Positions 20,909 to 31,677 of a stretch of 64,000 nt of DNA are shown here, one piece after another. Source of the DNA: Deinandra increscens subsp. villosa (Eukaryota > Streptophyta > Magnoliopsida > Asterales > Asteraceae). The stretch is from the NCBI GenBank assembly GCA_039602395.1, contig JBCNJP010000003.1:63726278-63790277 (forward strand), written 5' to 3'. The notes beneath the pieces are model-generated. The model was not told the DNA's origin. It did not search any database and saw only the letters and a list, made by a program, of their open reading frames with translations. Each line of letters begins with the position of its first letter. Position 1 is the stretch's first letter. Position numbers and translations under genes: made by a program.

Positions 20909-22590
20909 AGTTGAATAAGCTCACAGTGAAGAATAGGTAGCCATTACCCAGAATTAATGATCTGTTCGATCAGCTCCAAGGGGCAAAATGGTTCTCAAAG
21001 ATTGATTTACGATTGGGGTACCATCAACTGATGGTGAAAGAGGAAGATGTTCCCAGAACGGCCTTCAGAACAAGGTATGGGCACTATGAATTTCTGGTGA
21101 TGTCTTTTGGACTCACAAACGCACCCGCAACCTTTATGGACCTTATGAATCGGGTGTGCAAACCAATGATGGATAAGTTGGTGATAGTGTTCATCGATGA
21201 TATACTAGTATACTACCGGGACGAAGTGGAACATGCTAAGCAGTTACAGGAAGTAGTAGAGAAGTTGAGGAAGGAAACGCTATATGCAAAATTCTCCAAA
21301 TGTGCGTTTTGGCTAAAGGAGGTGCAATTCCTAAGCCATGTAATCGGGGCAGAAGGGGTCATGGTGGATCCGGCAAAGATTGAAGCCATCATAAAGTGGG
21401 AACCCCCAAAGAATCTGACGGAGGTGCGGAGTTTTCTAGGGTTAGCGGGCTACTATCAGATATTTATACAAGACTTCTCGAAGATAGCCTTACCCATGAC
21501 CAAATTAACCCGTAAGGATACCAAGTTGGTATGGGGTGCCGAGCAAGAAGAGGCTTTCCAAACCCTTAAACAGAAACTGACATAAGCACCGGTTTTAACC
21601 CTCTCCCGGAGGGAACCGAAGATAAGGTGGTCTATTTAGATGCATCAAAACTAGGCCTTGGTTGTGTTCTAATGCAACGGGGCAAGGTAATTGCTTATGC
21701 TTCGAGGCAGTTAAAGGTGCATGAACAAAACTACATGACTCATGATCTAGAGTTGGCGGTGGTGGTGTTCGCCTTGAAGATATGGTAACACTATCTATAT
21801 GGGGCGAAATGCACGATCTTCACAAACCACAAAAGCCTCAAATACTTCTTCAAGCAAAAATAGTTAAATATGAGGCAACGAAGATGGCTTGAGACCATCA
21901 AGGGTTATGATTGTGAAAATCACTACCACCTGGGCAAGGCCAATGTGGTAGCGGATGCCCTTAGTTAAAAGGGGGATTATGCTCCTATTAAGGTGTGATC
22001 AATGAAGTTGGCGATGACATCCAATTTAATCACCAAAATAAAATAAGCTCAAGTTGAAGCAATAAAGGAAGAAAATCAAAAGAAAGAATGAATTGTGGGC
22101 CAAGTGAAAAACTTGGTGGAAGAGGAAAGTGGGATTAAAACCCGATTAGGGAGAATTTGGGTTCCAAACACTTGTGAAGTGAAGAAATTGTTACTTGATG
22201 AATCCCATAAGTCGTGATAATCGATTCATCCGGGGGCGACAAAAAATGTACCACGACTATTGGTGGCCCGGTATGAAGCGGGACATAGTCAAGTACGTGG
22301 GAAAGTGTCTGACTTGCTCACAAGTCAAGGCGGAGCACCAAAAGCCTTATGGAAAGCTCCAACTGGTAAAAATTCCTACATGGAAATGGGAGCACGTGAC
22401 CATGGATCTATTTACCAAACTGCCTAAAACACCCAAGGGCTTTGATGCAATATGGGTTGTTGTTGATCGATTGACCAAAACTGCTCATTTCATTCCAATT
22501 TGGGAGATTTATTCCTCGGAAAGAATGGCGGATGTGTATATAAACGAGACAACGTGCTTTCACCTTCCTAAAGACCTAAACTCATGTTTT
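20909..22590 (+). pseudogene. Gypsy reverse transcriptase-RNase H-integrase fragment (element J)
   Basis: It starts mid-domain at RELNKLTVKNR and shows the RT motifs YHQLMV, FGLTNAPATFMDLMNRV and the catalytic FIDDILVY. RNase H follows (DASKLGLGCVLMQRGK region, 21,640-21,960). The integrase zinc-binding and core start (YWWPGMKRDIVKYV, CLTCSQVKAEHQKP, DRLTKTAHFIP) run to about 22,570. Several stops interrupt it, including one just after KNR at the start and TAA/TAG codons in RNase H. The RT segment 21,013-21,585 is open. Both ends are abrupt and no LTR belongs to it. It resembles element G, so both are probably from one chromovirus-like clade. Confidence 0.9.
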
Positions 22591-23165
22591 CATCAAGTAA
22601 TCTGCAAATTGATGGATGTAATCATTGTTTTATGATGTTTAAATCATCTGTTAATATGTAGGAACTCATATTGATGTGAAACTGGGGGTTAAAATCCCTA
22701 GTCACTAAATGGAACTTTCATGTTAGTGAATTGGTAGAATACCTAGGATTTCCTTGTATTTATGATGATTTTGATGTGTTTATATAGTGAAATTGATAAA
22801 CTGATAATGGGTTTGAAGGGATTCTACCCAAGACTTAATGTTGTAGGTTGAAAGCCTAGAAAACTCTTGAACATGAATGCCATGTGATAATGCACACAAG
22901 GTGTTTGATAAAATGCCTAAAAGAACCAAAATGTTGGTAAAACAACTAAATTGTTAGACTTGGAGCATGAATGTTCATAGGGAACAATATGTTGAAAAGT
23001 TTGACCCATCATTGATGGAATTATGATCCATGGCTATCTTGGTTAATGAATGCCTTAATTGAGGTAGACATAAACTTGATGTATATGCTTGATTGCCATC
23101 TATGTGATGTTGATGAAACCAGCATACGATAATCAAATATTAACATCATTCGTTCTAACGTACGC
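22591..23165. other. Unassigned stretch
   Basis: AT-rich sequence with no open frame I trust, no LTR ends and no obvious repeat words. It separates the end of the Gypsy integrase from the gag start of element F. Confidence 0.5.
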
Positions 23166-23169
23166 TTCG

Positions 23170-23325
23170 AATCGTTTTACCCAACTATGATAATCTTCCT
23201 ATTTGAGCAATTTAGGAACTTTCTTACTTGTTCCAATTTCAGTATCATAATTCAGTCGACTTTGCATCGTGGTTTGCATCGAAGGTTGCATTGCAGAAAA
23301 TGCTTGATAATCAACCATATATGAA
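23170..23325 (-). pseudogene. N-terminus of a SIRE-type gag (element F)
   Basis: The minus strand aligns with the start of the element D gag (36,729 leftward) and the element C gag (26,482 leftward): a Met, QAF, then NYD.EIGT and a Lys-Val-Pro-Lys stretch. Only about 50 codons remain before homology stops at about 23,170. The first ORF of a third element of this group is therefore marked here. Confidence 0.65.
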
Positions 23326-23334
23326 CTTATTAAA

Positions 23335-23690
23335 AAAAAACTGTCAACGAACTGGATACAAACTGAGTCATGAAGTTGTAACGAAGTGAGTCAAAAAGTA
23401 GTCACGATGTGAATCAGGAACTTAGTTCCAAACTGAGTCACGAACTGAATCAAAGTTGATAACGAACTAAGTTGCAAAGTGATCCACGAACTGAACTGCG
23501 AACTGAACTACAAAGTGACACTTCCTGGGTAACAAACTGAGTAACGAACTAAACTGCGAACTGAAACACAGACACAAAAACGAACTGGAACTTCGTAGTG
23601 ACTCCGTGAAAATGAACTGAACACGAACTGGCACTTCGTGGCAGTTATTTCAGCGAACTAGAGATGTATTTGACGAACTTAACGAAGTGA
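23335..23690. repeat. CGAACTGAGT short-word array, leader of element F
   Basis: About twenty degenerate words of the type CGAACTGAGTCA or CGAACTGAACT (also GAACTTCGT inversions) lie directly upstream of the gag start on the minus strand. The position matches the arrays before gag in elements C and D, but the word is different. Confidence 0.85.
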
Positions 23691-23699
23691 AACTTTTTT

Positions 23700-24065
23700 A
23701 CTCTAATTTTCTCAATTTTGGATGATTTTGAGTGAGATTTTTAGCAGTAGATCATAAACAATTGAAAGGATTGATTTAGGATCAAAATAGACACGAAAAT
23801 GCAACTGAAAGGATTCAATTAACCCCAAAAACCTCTAATTAAGCCCACTACTAGTTACAAGTGAAAGACCAATTAACTATCAAAAAAACTAATGCGTAAG
23901 CCTCTAAAATGATCCTTTACAATCTTCCCCTAGGCTTACGACATTAGTGCTTCTCGGCAAGCTGAAATTGAATGTATGCTTCTATTTGGATTACCACCAC
24001 TTATTCTGCACGATCACCATTGCAGCCATAGAAAAAGCATTTATCTGATCATCATCTTCCTCATT
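23700..24065. other. Unassigned AT-rich stretch
   Basis: No PBS or LTR end was found to complete element F. An imperfect inverted pair (GCGTAAGCC / GGCTTACG) flanks CTTCCCCTA at 23,893-23,940. No gene is seen. Confidence 0.4.
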
Positions 24066-24070
24066 ATTAG

Positions 24071-25890
24071 TCAAAACCTGATTAGATCCATTGTATCATA
24101 AAATCTGTAGTCAAAACCTTCACACACAACCACAGCTTCACCAGTAGTTGGATCAAAATGCCATGACTTAAAGAACTTCACCAAGGTTCCATCTTCAATA
24201 CCATCTAGCAGTGGAACCACCTTAGCTTTTATGGTTGATGGCCAATAGATTTCCCTTTTTTCTTCTCCTATCACTGGATCCTTTTTTATAATGACCTTGT
24301 CTTTAGCAACTTTAAAATCCTTGAATGCATTCTTTGAAGCCTTTATCAGTACATCGCCAACATAAATACCATTAAAACTTCCTGACCAGTTGATAGATAG
24401 AGCATCCAAAAGGGCATTCAAATCTATCATAGTCCATGAGTAAAATTGATTAATGTCTGTATATTATTCCACGTGACTGTGCCCCTGGGGCAGAACTACA
24501 AATAATTTCTTGAGATTATCATAATGCCAGGCGCGAATGCCGTTTCTTATTCCTTTCCTGTCCTACTCACCTTTACCCAATTTCAGTGCATACTGAGGTG
24601 GTGGAGTTTGCAATTCCCTAAACCAGTTCATTGTATCAGTTGGACGTGGGGCAATCACGGTTGCACTCTTATGACTTGCCTCCTCAGCCTTTCTCATTTC
24701 TTCCATAAGCTGATCATTCTCAAATAATTCATTAAAGTTTACATCTTCAAGCCTAGTAAATTCACCAGCATCATCTGGAAGGCTTGGAAAACCTTTCTCA
24801 AAATTAAACTCAAGATTGGGAGTGGAAGATCCAGCAACATTACACACATCTTCTTTCAAACCAGAAGCTGATCCACCAACATCAGAAATTTTTATTCCAG
24901 CAAAACCATTGCCCATCTTTGACTTCACATCAGCTAATAATTCTGATAAATTACCAACCTGTGTATCAACTTTAGTCTGAAAATCAGCTTGCTTTTTGGC
25001 TTCTTCTCTCTGCTTCTTGATTTCTTCTTCTTGATCAGATAGCAGAGAGTTGATAAACTCAGATTTGGCTGCATTCTGCTTCTCTAATTCGTTAACTCTT
25101 AGTTGCAAATCACGAATGGCTATAGACTCAACAGTCTCTAGCTCCTTTCCTTTTCCGGAGCCCAAAATATTAATAGGTTTAGTTGTAACAGGGGTTGATA
25201 TTGGGGCTTGTACAGAGTGAGATTCAACATCTCTAGATGTACTACTTTCAGATTGTGGTCTGGGATCAAGATGTTTTCTTCTTTCCAGGGGCCTTGGTTG
25301 TTCAACGACTACATCAGCTTCAGCATCAGGAGACACATTCACAGATACAGGATTTCCAAGAGGGGGAATCTCAGAACCTGTGGCATAGATACATCATGAT
25401 CTCCTTCAAGGGTTTTATCTGTTTTAGATTTAGAATAAATTACGTCAACTTCTTCAACAACAGGAGAGAACTGCCTCACAAGTAACAACATGTTCCTCGG
25501 CAACAATTGCTTGAGCTCTTAATGGAATGGGAGCAGGAAGATCAAAAGTACTCACAACAAATACACCAAATTTATTTCTGATTGGAGCACTCATCTTTCC
25601 CGGATTTGGAGGAGGATTAATCAGATAAAATGCATCCATTCCCATCGGCTTTAGATCCAATAAATCACATATTTTTCAAGTTGAAGATACTTATCATCCA
25701 AAATCAGTTGTATGAAATTTATCTTTCTTTCTGACCGCAACAGCCTGCATATCTTTAAGCATCATTCTAGAAAAATTGAACTTCCATTCTTTTGCCAGTG
25801 CAACAAAAGCAACAGTATATTGCTCTTTTTAGCAATTATGCATCTTTGAAGATAATGTACCAGCATTTTCCAGAAAACAGGAATGTCTTT
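24071..25890 (-). pseudogene. Env-like (post-pol) ORF of element C
   Basis: Broken minus-strand frames encode, in order, LAKEWKFNFSRMMLKDM (about 25,800), PMGMDAFYLINPPPNPGKM (25,640), a long Ser/Pro linker, a coiled coil (RDLQLRVNELEKQNAAKSEF onward, 25,342-24,563), and a C-terminal piece (24,430-24,071) ending GFDYRFYDTMDLIRF. The NFS and PMG segments match what I know of post-pol proteins of SIRE-type elements in Asteraceae; PMGIEVFPMI occurs in the ORF at 46,425-47,066. Function in the element is unknown. Stops and frame changes separate the pieces, and the N-terminus is lost in the assembly gap. Confidence 0.7.
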
Positions 25891-25894
25891 CTTC

Positions 25895-26394
25895 NNNNNN
25901 NNNNNNNNNNNNNNNNNNNNNNNNNNNNNNNNNNNNNNNNNNNNNNNNNNNNNNNNNNNNNNNNNNNNNNNNNNNNNNNNNNNNNNNNNNNNNNNNNNNN
26001 NNNNNNNNNNNNNNNNNNNNNNNNNNNNNNNNNNNNNNNNNNNNNNNNNNNNNNNNNNNNNNNNNNNNNNNNNNNNNNNNNNNNNNNNNNNNNNNNNNNN
26101 NNNNNNNNNNNNNNNNNNNNNNNNNNNNNNNNNNNNNNNNNNNNNNNNNNNNNNNNNNNNNNNNNNNNNNNNNNNNNNNNNNNNNNNNNNNNNNNNNNNN
26201 NNNNNNNNNNNNNNNNNNNNNNNNNNNNNNNNNNNNNNNNNNNNNNNNNNNNNNNNNNNNNNNNNNNNNNNNNNNNNNNNNNNNNNNNNNNNNNNNNNNN
26301 NNNNNNNNNNNNNNNNNNNNNNNNNNNNNNNNNNNNNNNNNNNNNNNNNNNNNNNNNNNNNNNNNNNNNNNNNNNNNNNNNNNNNNNNNNNNNN
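25895..26394. other. Assembly gap, exactly 500 N
   Basis: The bases on the right are the first codons of gag and those on the left are post-pol coding sequence, both on the minus strand. The gap therefore hides most of gag and all of pol, unless those were deleted. 500 is probably a placeholder length. Confidence 0.98.
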
Positions 26395-26482
26395 CTTTGT
26401 TTGTAGTTCCTATCTCATTATCATAATTCAGTATAGCTTGAACAGTCGAAGACATTGCTGCAAAAGCCTGGAACGGATCCAT
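26395..26482 (-). pseudogene. N-terminus of gag, element C
   Basis: The first 29 codons (MDPFQAFAAM ... NYDNEIGTTNK) closely resemble the start of the element D gag (FQAF, NYDNEIGTTQK). The frame runs into the gap. Confidence 0.8.
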
Positions 26483-26499
26483 GATTTGTTATTCAAAAC

Positions 26500-26830
26500 T
26501 GTTCCTGCGGACCAAAATAACCAACTCCGGACCAAAAAATCGATCTCCGGACCAAAATAACCTCCAGACCAAAATAAAATCTACAGATCAAATTCACTTC
26601 CGGACCAAACTGTAAGCGGACCAAACTGGTACGCTGAAACTATTCCCCGGACCAAACTGGTACGCTGAAACCGCCACGGACCAAAGTAAAACTGCTACGA
26701 CCAAATTATGACGATTGCCTACCGGACCAAAATCAGCGGACCAATACCCCGATGAAGATAGCTGTGCGGACCAACTGTTCTTGAGCCGGACACCACCGGA
26801 CCAGTCACGGACCAGTGAAAACTTGAAGAA
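26500..26830. repeat. GCGGACCAAA short-word array, leader of element C
   Basis: About twenty words of the type CGGACCAAA/CGGACCAAC, several with GGTACGCTGAAAC between them, lie between the PBS and gag of element C. Element D has the same array in the same place. Confidence 0.9.
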
Positions 26831-27025
26831 TTTTCACTATTTTTGGTTTTCCCGGCTTGTAATCAATGCAGAACTCAACCAAAACGATCCAGGAGCATTT
26901 TGAACGTAAAAAGCATACTGAATTGACGTGAAAATGAGATGAATTGATGAATTTCTTACCACGAACGTTGTTTCTCTCTTTAAAACCCAAAACCGATCTG
27001 TAAATCACAGCAATCGAGCAAACCT

Positions 27026-27037
27026 GCTCTGATACCA
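27026..27037 (-). other. Primer-binding site of element C
   Basis: TGGTATCAGAGC on the minus strand, matching initiator tRNA-Met, two bases inside the LTR. Confidence 0.9.
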
Positions 27038-27039
27038 CT

Positions 27040-27408
27040 TGTAAAACACGCGTATGATCTTGCTAATGCATGATGTAATCGGATTCGGTAACAATGAGGT
27101 AAATAAACGATTCGTTTATAGATTTCAAGCTCGTACACTTAGAGAGAGAGAGTATACAGGTTACACACTGAGAAACACACAGTTAAAGCTCCCAAACCTC
27201 ACAACTGAACTCTCTCTAAACAAGCTAACCTATTTATATAAAACCCGTCCAGCGGACCAACTAACCAGCGTACCAACTAACCAGCGTACCAGATGGTCCG
27301 GCGTACCATCTGGTCCGCCCCTGGTCCGCAGAACAGAATATACAAAACATTCTATTACAAAGACATATTACCAAGACATAGCACTAGACATCAAAACATG
27401 CTCTAACA
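27040..27408 (-). repeat. 5' LTR of element C (369 bp)
   Basis: On the minus strand it begins TGTTAGAGCATG and ends GTGTTTTACA, with a TATA box (TATATAAATAGG; plus-strand TATTTATA at 27,231-27,238). The 30-90 bases upstream of the TATA box hold GCGGACC and GCGTACC words in both orientations (27,250-27,325). It is a diverged relative of the element D LTR. No matching 3' LTR is found in the window. Confidence 0.82.
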
Positions 27409-27994
27409 GGGAGATAAGAAGTGAGATAATATGAATTATCTTAGGGGGAGATATGTATTATCTTAGGGGAAGTGAGTGTGAAGAGTCCTCGGGTTCAGGG
27501 GAAGTATTTAAAGGAAACCCGTAATCAATGTTAAGGTTTGTGTTAAATAATGTCGATCTCCTGCTAATCCAGTAACCAGTTATTGTATGCTAGTTAGTGT
27601 TTGTTTGTTCCATGTTATGCTTGGCAGGTTAAATGCAAAAGAAAAATCAAGGACTCTGTTGATCAAAGCATTGTTGCTGCTGCTACTTGTGTTGAAGAAC
27701 CAGCTGTAAAAGGGCTTACCCTACTGAAAAATCTAATGCTTAGGGAAAGTTTGTTTGTTCGAATGAAGCTTCCAAAGAAACCGTTCATAAGTTTAGGGGA
27801 AGATGAATGCATCATTGCATTTGATGAAGAAAAAGATGCAGAGCTATCAAAGATCCTGAAGTTTGAAGATCAACAGCCAAGAATGCCAATATAGAGGCTT
27901 TTAAAATTTTTGCCTCTGAAGACAAAGACATTTCAAGATAGTTACCGTTGATTCAACAAGGACCAAAGTTTCTTTTGTAAGTGACTGGGAAGGA
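27409..27994 (+). other. Unassigned stretch with short ORF 27,601-27,894
   Basis: It begins with two near-repeats ATTATCTTAGGGG. A 97-codon plus-strand frame follows, rich in Lys/Glu, with LKNLMLRESLFVRMKLPKKP and FDEEKDAELSKILKFEDQ. I do not recognise it. It could be the tail of a transposon post-pol ORF, because such sequence surrounds it on both sides, or a host gene fragment. The first codon may not be a real start, since a pyrimidine-rich CTTGGCAG acceptor-like site lies at about 27,622. Confidence 0.35.
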
Positions 27995-28350
27995 CCTTAC
28001 TACTGCATGATTTGGTTAAACGATGATCAACGAGAGTAAATAAAGATTTGCTTTATTGATTCACAAAGACGATTACAAGGAATCTAAAGAGAGATAGAGA
28101 ACACACTCAAATACACATAGTTAAGAAGATGAAACTCTCAAAACTAGTTAACTCTCTCTAACACAAACTATTTATAGTGCTCAACATAACAAAGGCGGAC
28201 CACCTAGCGTACCATTGGTACGCCTGTACCAATGGTACGGCGGACCAAGTGGTACGGCCACCTTGGTAAGATGACTATTTGACTCACAAACTTGCTCTAG
28301 TCTAGAAACAATACACGAGACACATCGTAGCATAGGGATATGCTCTAACA
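27995..28350 (-). repeat. 3' LTR of element D (slightly truncated)
   Basis: It matches 37,379-37,755 from TTACTACTGCATGAT to GCTCTAACA, but the last 25 or so bases of the LTR (its minus-strand end) are replaced by other sequence at 27,994. A polypurine tract (AAGGGGAGTT on the minus strand, about 28,351-28,360) follows. It includes palindromic GGTACG/GGTCCG words at 28,193-28,265 upstream of its TATA box. Confidence 0.85.
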
Positions 28351-30380
28351 AACTCCCCTTAACGTGTAGTGTATCTAGCTATCTATCTATCCAACTAAAA
28401 CTTCAGTCTTCAACCTTCAGCATCGCTGCATCTGATCTTCAACTTGAAATCTTGTCAGAAATAGAGCTTGCATGGCTGGATCATTCTTGAACAATCTTTG
28501 AACTTCAAGATCCACTTGTTAAAGATATTACATACTCTCCCTTTCACCATGCTTGAGTTTTGTCACACAAATGCTGCAATTTCAGAAGACAAAAGCGCGG
28601 ATTTCTTTTTCTTTTTGAAAATTAATTTAATCTTGGTGCAAAACTTCTCTTCGAGAATCCAAGATATAGTTTTGAAATCATAATTTTGTATCTTGTATCG
28701 ATCGGTCGAAAACAAATAAGAAACAAAATCTTTTTGGCTTTTTGAAATTTTGAATCAAAACACACCATAAATATTTTTTATTTTTCTAAATTTATGCTAA
28801 AACACACCTAAAATCTTTTTGGATTTTTCAAATATGAAATATAAATGCAATACGAAAATGAAATACTGAATTACACACTATTTTTGTCTTTTGCGAGAAA
28901 TATCACAACTTGGGATCATATTGGTCATGACATGCTGAACTACACTTCAATTTCAATTACTTCAGCACACAAGCCATGTCGATTGCTGGTATAATTTGTC
29001 CAACTTAAACTCAGGCATAATCATACTCATAACATCTGGACATGTTATTGTATTGATTAGATTTGCTTTGACCAGTGTACCCTACACTATCAAACATACT
29101 CAGACACGTATTTGATTATTACATTTTGAGATTTCCTTTGTGATTTAACACATAATGATTGTATTCATGATATTGTCAACTATGTTCCATGTAAAAAGAA
29201 ATAAGAACGTTAAATCGTCTACCTTAAGGTCGATCTTTCGATACGCAGATAAGGCCTCGGATTTAACAAAATAAGAAAATAAAAACAAGTTGAAATTGTA
29301 TAACTCAACAAAAATCAGGTCGATACTCCCGTACACGCAAAGAAAGTCCGATGAGTTATACGAAACACTAAAGAAAATAAAGCGGAACGTCAAACGAACA
29401 ACAATCGGGTCGGTCTTGTGGACACGCAGAGAAAGTTCGATCGTTTCACAAAATAAAGAAAAACAAACAAGTTTAATTTTTTTTGCAAAATGAACACATG
29501 TATACACGGTGACTTCTCATTTTCTTTTTCATATATCTTTTCTTGATATATAATGAGATATGCATCAAGGTGTTGTCCACTTGGTCAAGCATTAGTATTT
29601 TAATGTATATCACATCTGAATACTTTCTGATTTAATTCCGAGCCTACCAAGCACATCGAGCAATGATCTTATGGCTTTTTCATCTATTTTATCCATAAGT
29701 CAGACACGTAATCCAATGTACCATCATTTCCCAAGTATGCCAGATACAATTTCTCATTTTTTAATGTTTTTGTATTATTCTGTTTTTCAATGTTTTTGAA
29801 TTTTTCCATTTTCTCCCCCTTAAAATGAAAACTCTATTTGTGGATTTTCATTTTAACAAAAACACAAATACACTATTTTTTGGTTTTTCAATTTTCTCCC
29901 CCTAAACTACATACGAAATGTAAAAGAAAGAAAATTGACCAATCGATACTGATACCTTTTCAGTTTAGCTTTCAGAAAAACTTTCAATTTTTGTAAGATG
30001 AACATTCAATTCAAGTTAAGCAGGAGACTCCACTATGAGTAACTGCTTGACGCTTGAACTTCACAATCACCAATAGGTCTTCTTGAAGTACCTGCACACT
30101 AGATTTAAAGATTAGTACTTAAAAGACCCAAAGCACACAGCTTCTGGTCGACCAGTGTCTTCAACAAAAACAGTTGCAGCCGTGCTAACCACTTTAGGTC
30201 GCCACTGCATTTTTGCTTTTTCATTTTTAACAGGGTCATCATCATGTGATGAACCACCAAGACTTGAATCAAATTTGAAAAGTTGTTTCGTTTTAGATTT
30301 TGATTTGGAAGGTGTTGACTGAGTAAAAATTATGCATGATTCATCAATAAATGTGGTAGTTGTGTTTGAAAATCATCTTT
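28351..30380 (-). other. 3' non-coding region of element D, copy I
   Basis: It is homologous to 31,678-33,430. It contains CT-poor AT-rich sequence with frequent AAAATCTTTTTGG, no trusted ORF, and a threefold degenerate repeat of about 85 bases at 29,215-29,455. The distal gag of copy I ends at the right edge. Confidence 0.75.
29215..29455. repeat. Threefold ~85-base repeat, copy I
   Basis: Three degenerate units each contain a GGTCG[AG]TCTTT or GGTCGGTCTTGTGG core, ACACGCAGA or ATACGCAGA, AAGTCCGAT or similar, and AACAAAATAA. The same three units recur at 32,548-32,785, so the structure predates the duplication of the interior. Confidence 0.75.
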
Positions 30381-31400
30381 TTACAGTTTCAGGACAATCT
30401 CGTGCCATATGTCCCTTTCGGCGACATTGATAGCACAAACGATATGATCGTTGAGATTTTGATTTGTCCTTAACTGAAGGGCATCTATCAATGGATTTAG
30501 AACTATTAAAAATATCATCAAAAATTTGAAATCGGTTAGAATGTACCCATTTCGATGTAGGGCTTCGAGGTGTGGAATTTGACCCAGATGATGAAGAATC
30601 CTTAACTTTTTGAGCATCTCGAGAAGAACTTTCATACGAAGCCTTCTTCTGAATCTTACCTCCAAACCTTTTTTCATTGTAGACATGAACACTTGAGCCA
30701 AATGATATATTTGTTCCAAGCTTGTGTCTTTCTTTTCTTTTAGAGCTTTCTTGGGAATATTCTTCTTGACATTCTTCTCAAACGTCTTACCCTCACTACC
30801 CAAACCTGAACATTTGTAACCTGGTAGTTTTGATAAATCAATTTGAGAACTAGAAGCACCAGCTTTAACAGCTTGATTGAATGCCACTTTAATATCCTTT
30901 AACTTGTTAGCTTCTACCAAGTTAGCAGCAACTTGTTCTTCATTCAACAAATTCTCATTTTTCTCAATCACCTAATCAGCAGAAATGATTCCCTCATCAG
31001 ATATAAACTCACCAGAAACAAACTTAGAAGCAGATTTATCAATCGAACTTTCCTCCTTTTTCAGTTTCTTGTTTGAAACCATTGATGTATTCTTCTTAGA
31101 TTTCTTAGGAACGAATTCATAATAATCAACAAGTGTTTCAGAATATTTGACATCAGCCAGAGGATCAGTTTGAACCAATGGGGGTGGTAATTGATTGAAT
31201 TCTTCTCCGCCAAACACTCTTTTGAAATTCTCGTCGTTGCACAAATAACTTGTGAAAGAGTGTGAATTCTTCAAATTATTTAGTTGGCGATTCAAATCCA
31301 AAACTTGAACATTTAAATCTAATATCTTCTTCTGAGCTTCACCCAAAGCCTTTTCTGACTCAAGTTGTTTTGAAACTCTATTAGACAAAGAATAGTACAC
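30381..31400 (-). pseudogene. Distal gag of element D, copy I (truncated)
   Basis: The minus strand encodes NRVSKQL...EKALGEAQKKILDLN, then LNNLKNSHSFTSYLCNDENF, IDLSKLPGYK and a frameshifted C-terminal region with remains of a second zinc knuckle. It is about 80-90 percent similar to the same part of copy II at 33,433-34,730. It begins abruptly at the codons around LSNRVS, so capsid and first knuckle are missing. A stop near 30,972 splits it. Confidence 0.82.
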
Positions 31401-31470
31401 AGATTTAACGATTAGTACTCAAAAGACCCGAAGCACACAGCTTCTGGTCGACCAGTGTCTTCAACAATAG

Positions 31471-31677
31471 CACACACTTAGTAGATGTAGAATGACAGAA
31501 CTTCTCTCTAGCTCTCTCTCTAACGAACTATTTATAGTAGTCACATACTAACTGGCGGACCACCAGCGTACCATTTGGTATGCCCGACATTAGTATATTA
31601 CCAATAAGACTCACAAAGATGCTCTAGATAAGATACAATACACGAGACACACGTTAGCATAGGGATATGCTCTAACA
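31471..31677 (-). repeat. Partial internal LTR of element D
   Basis: It matches the U3 part of the D LTR (TGTTAGAGC through TATA box to the CT-rich start), and then homology stops within the presumed R region. On its left the minus strand continues into a gag-tail segment (31,470-31,400) that normally lies far from the LTR. A polypurine tract (31,678-31,690) precedes it on the minus strand. Confidence 0.85.

Noticed and set aside
25792..26560. Open frames running through undetermined bases
   Set aside because: They consist almost entirely of N and say nothing about coding.
29145..29507. Minus-strand frame over the threefold repeat of element D as a protein gene
   Set aside because: The matching frame in the second copy (32,502-32,723) is shorter and the threefold DNA repeat explains the pattern; no Gag or Pol homology.
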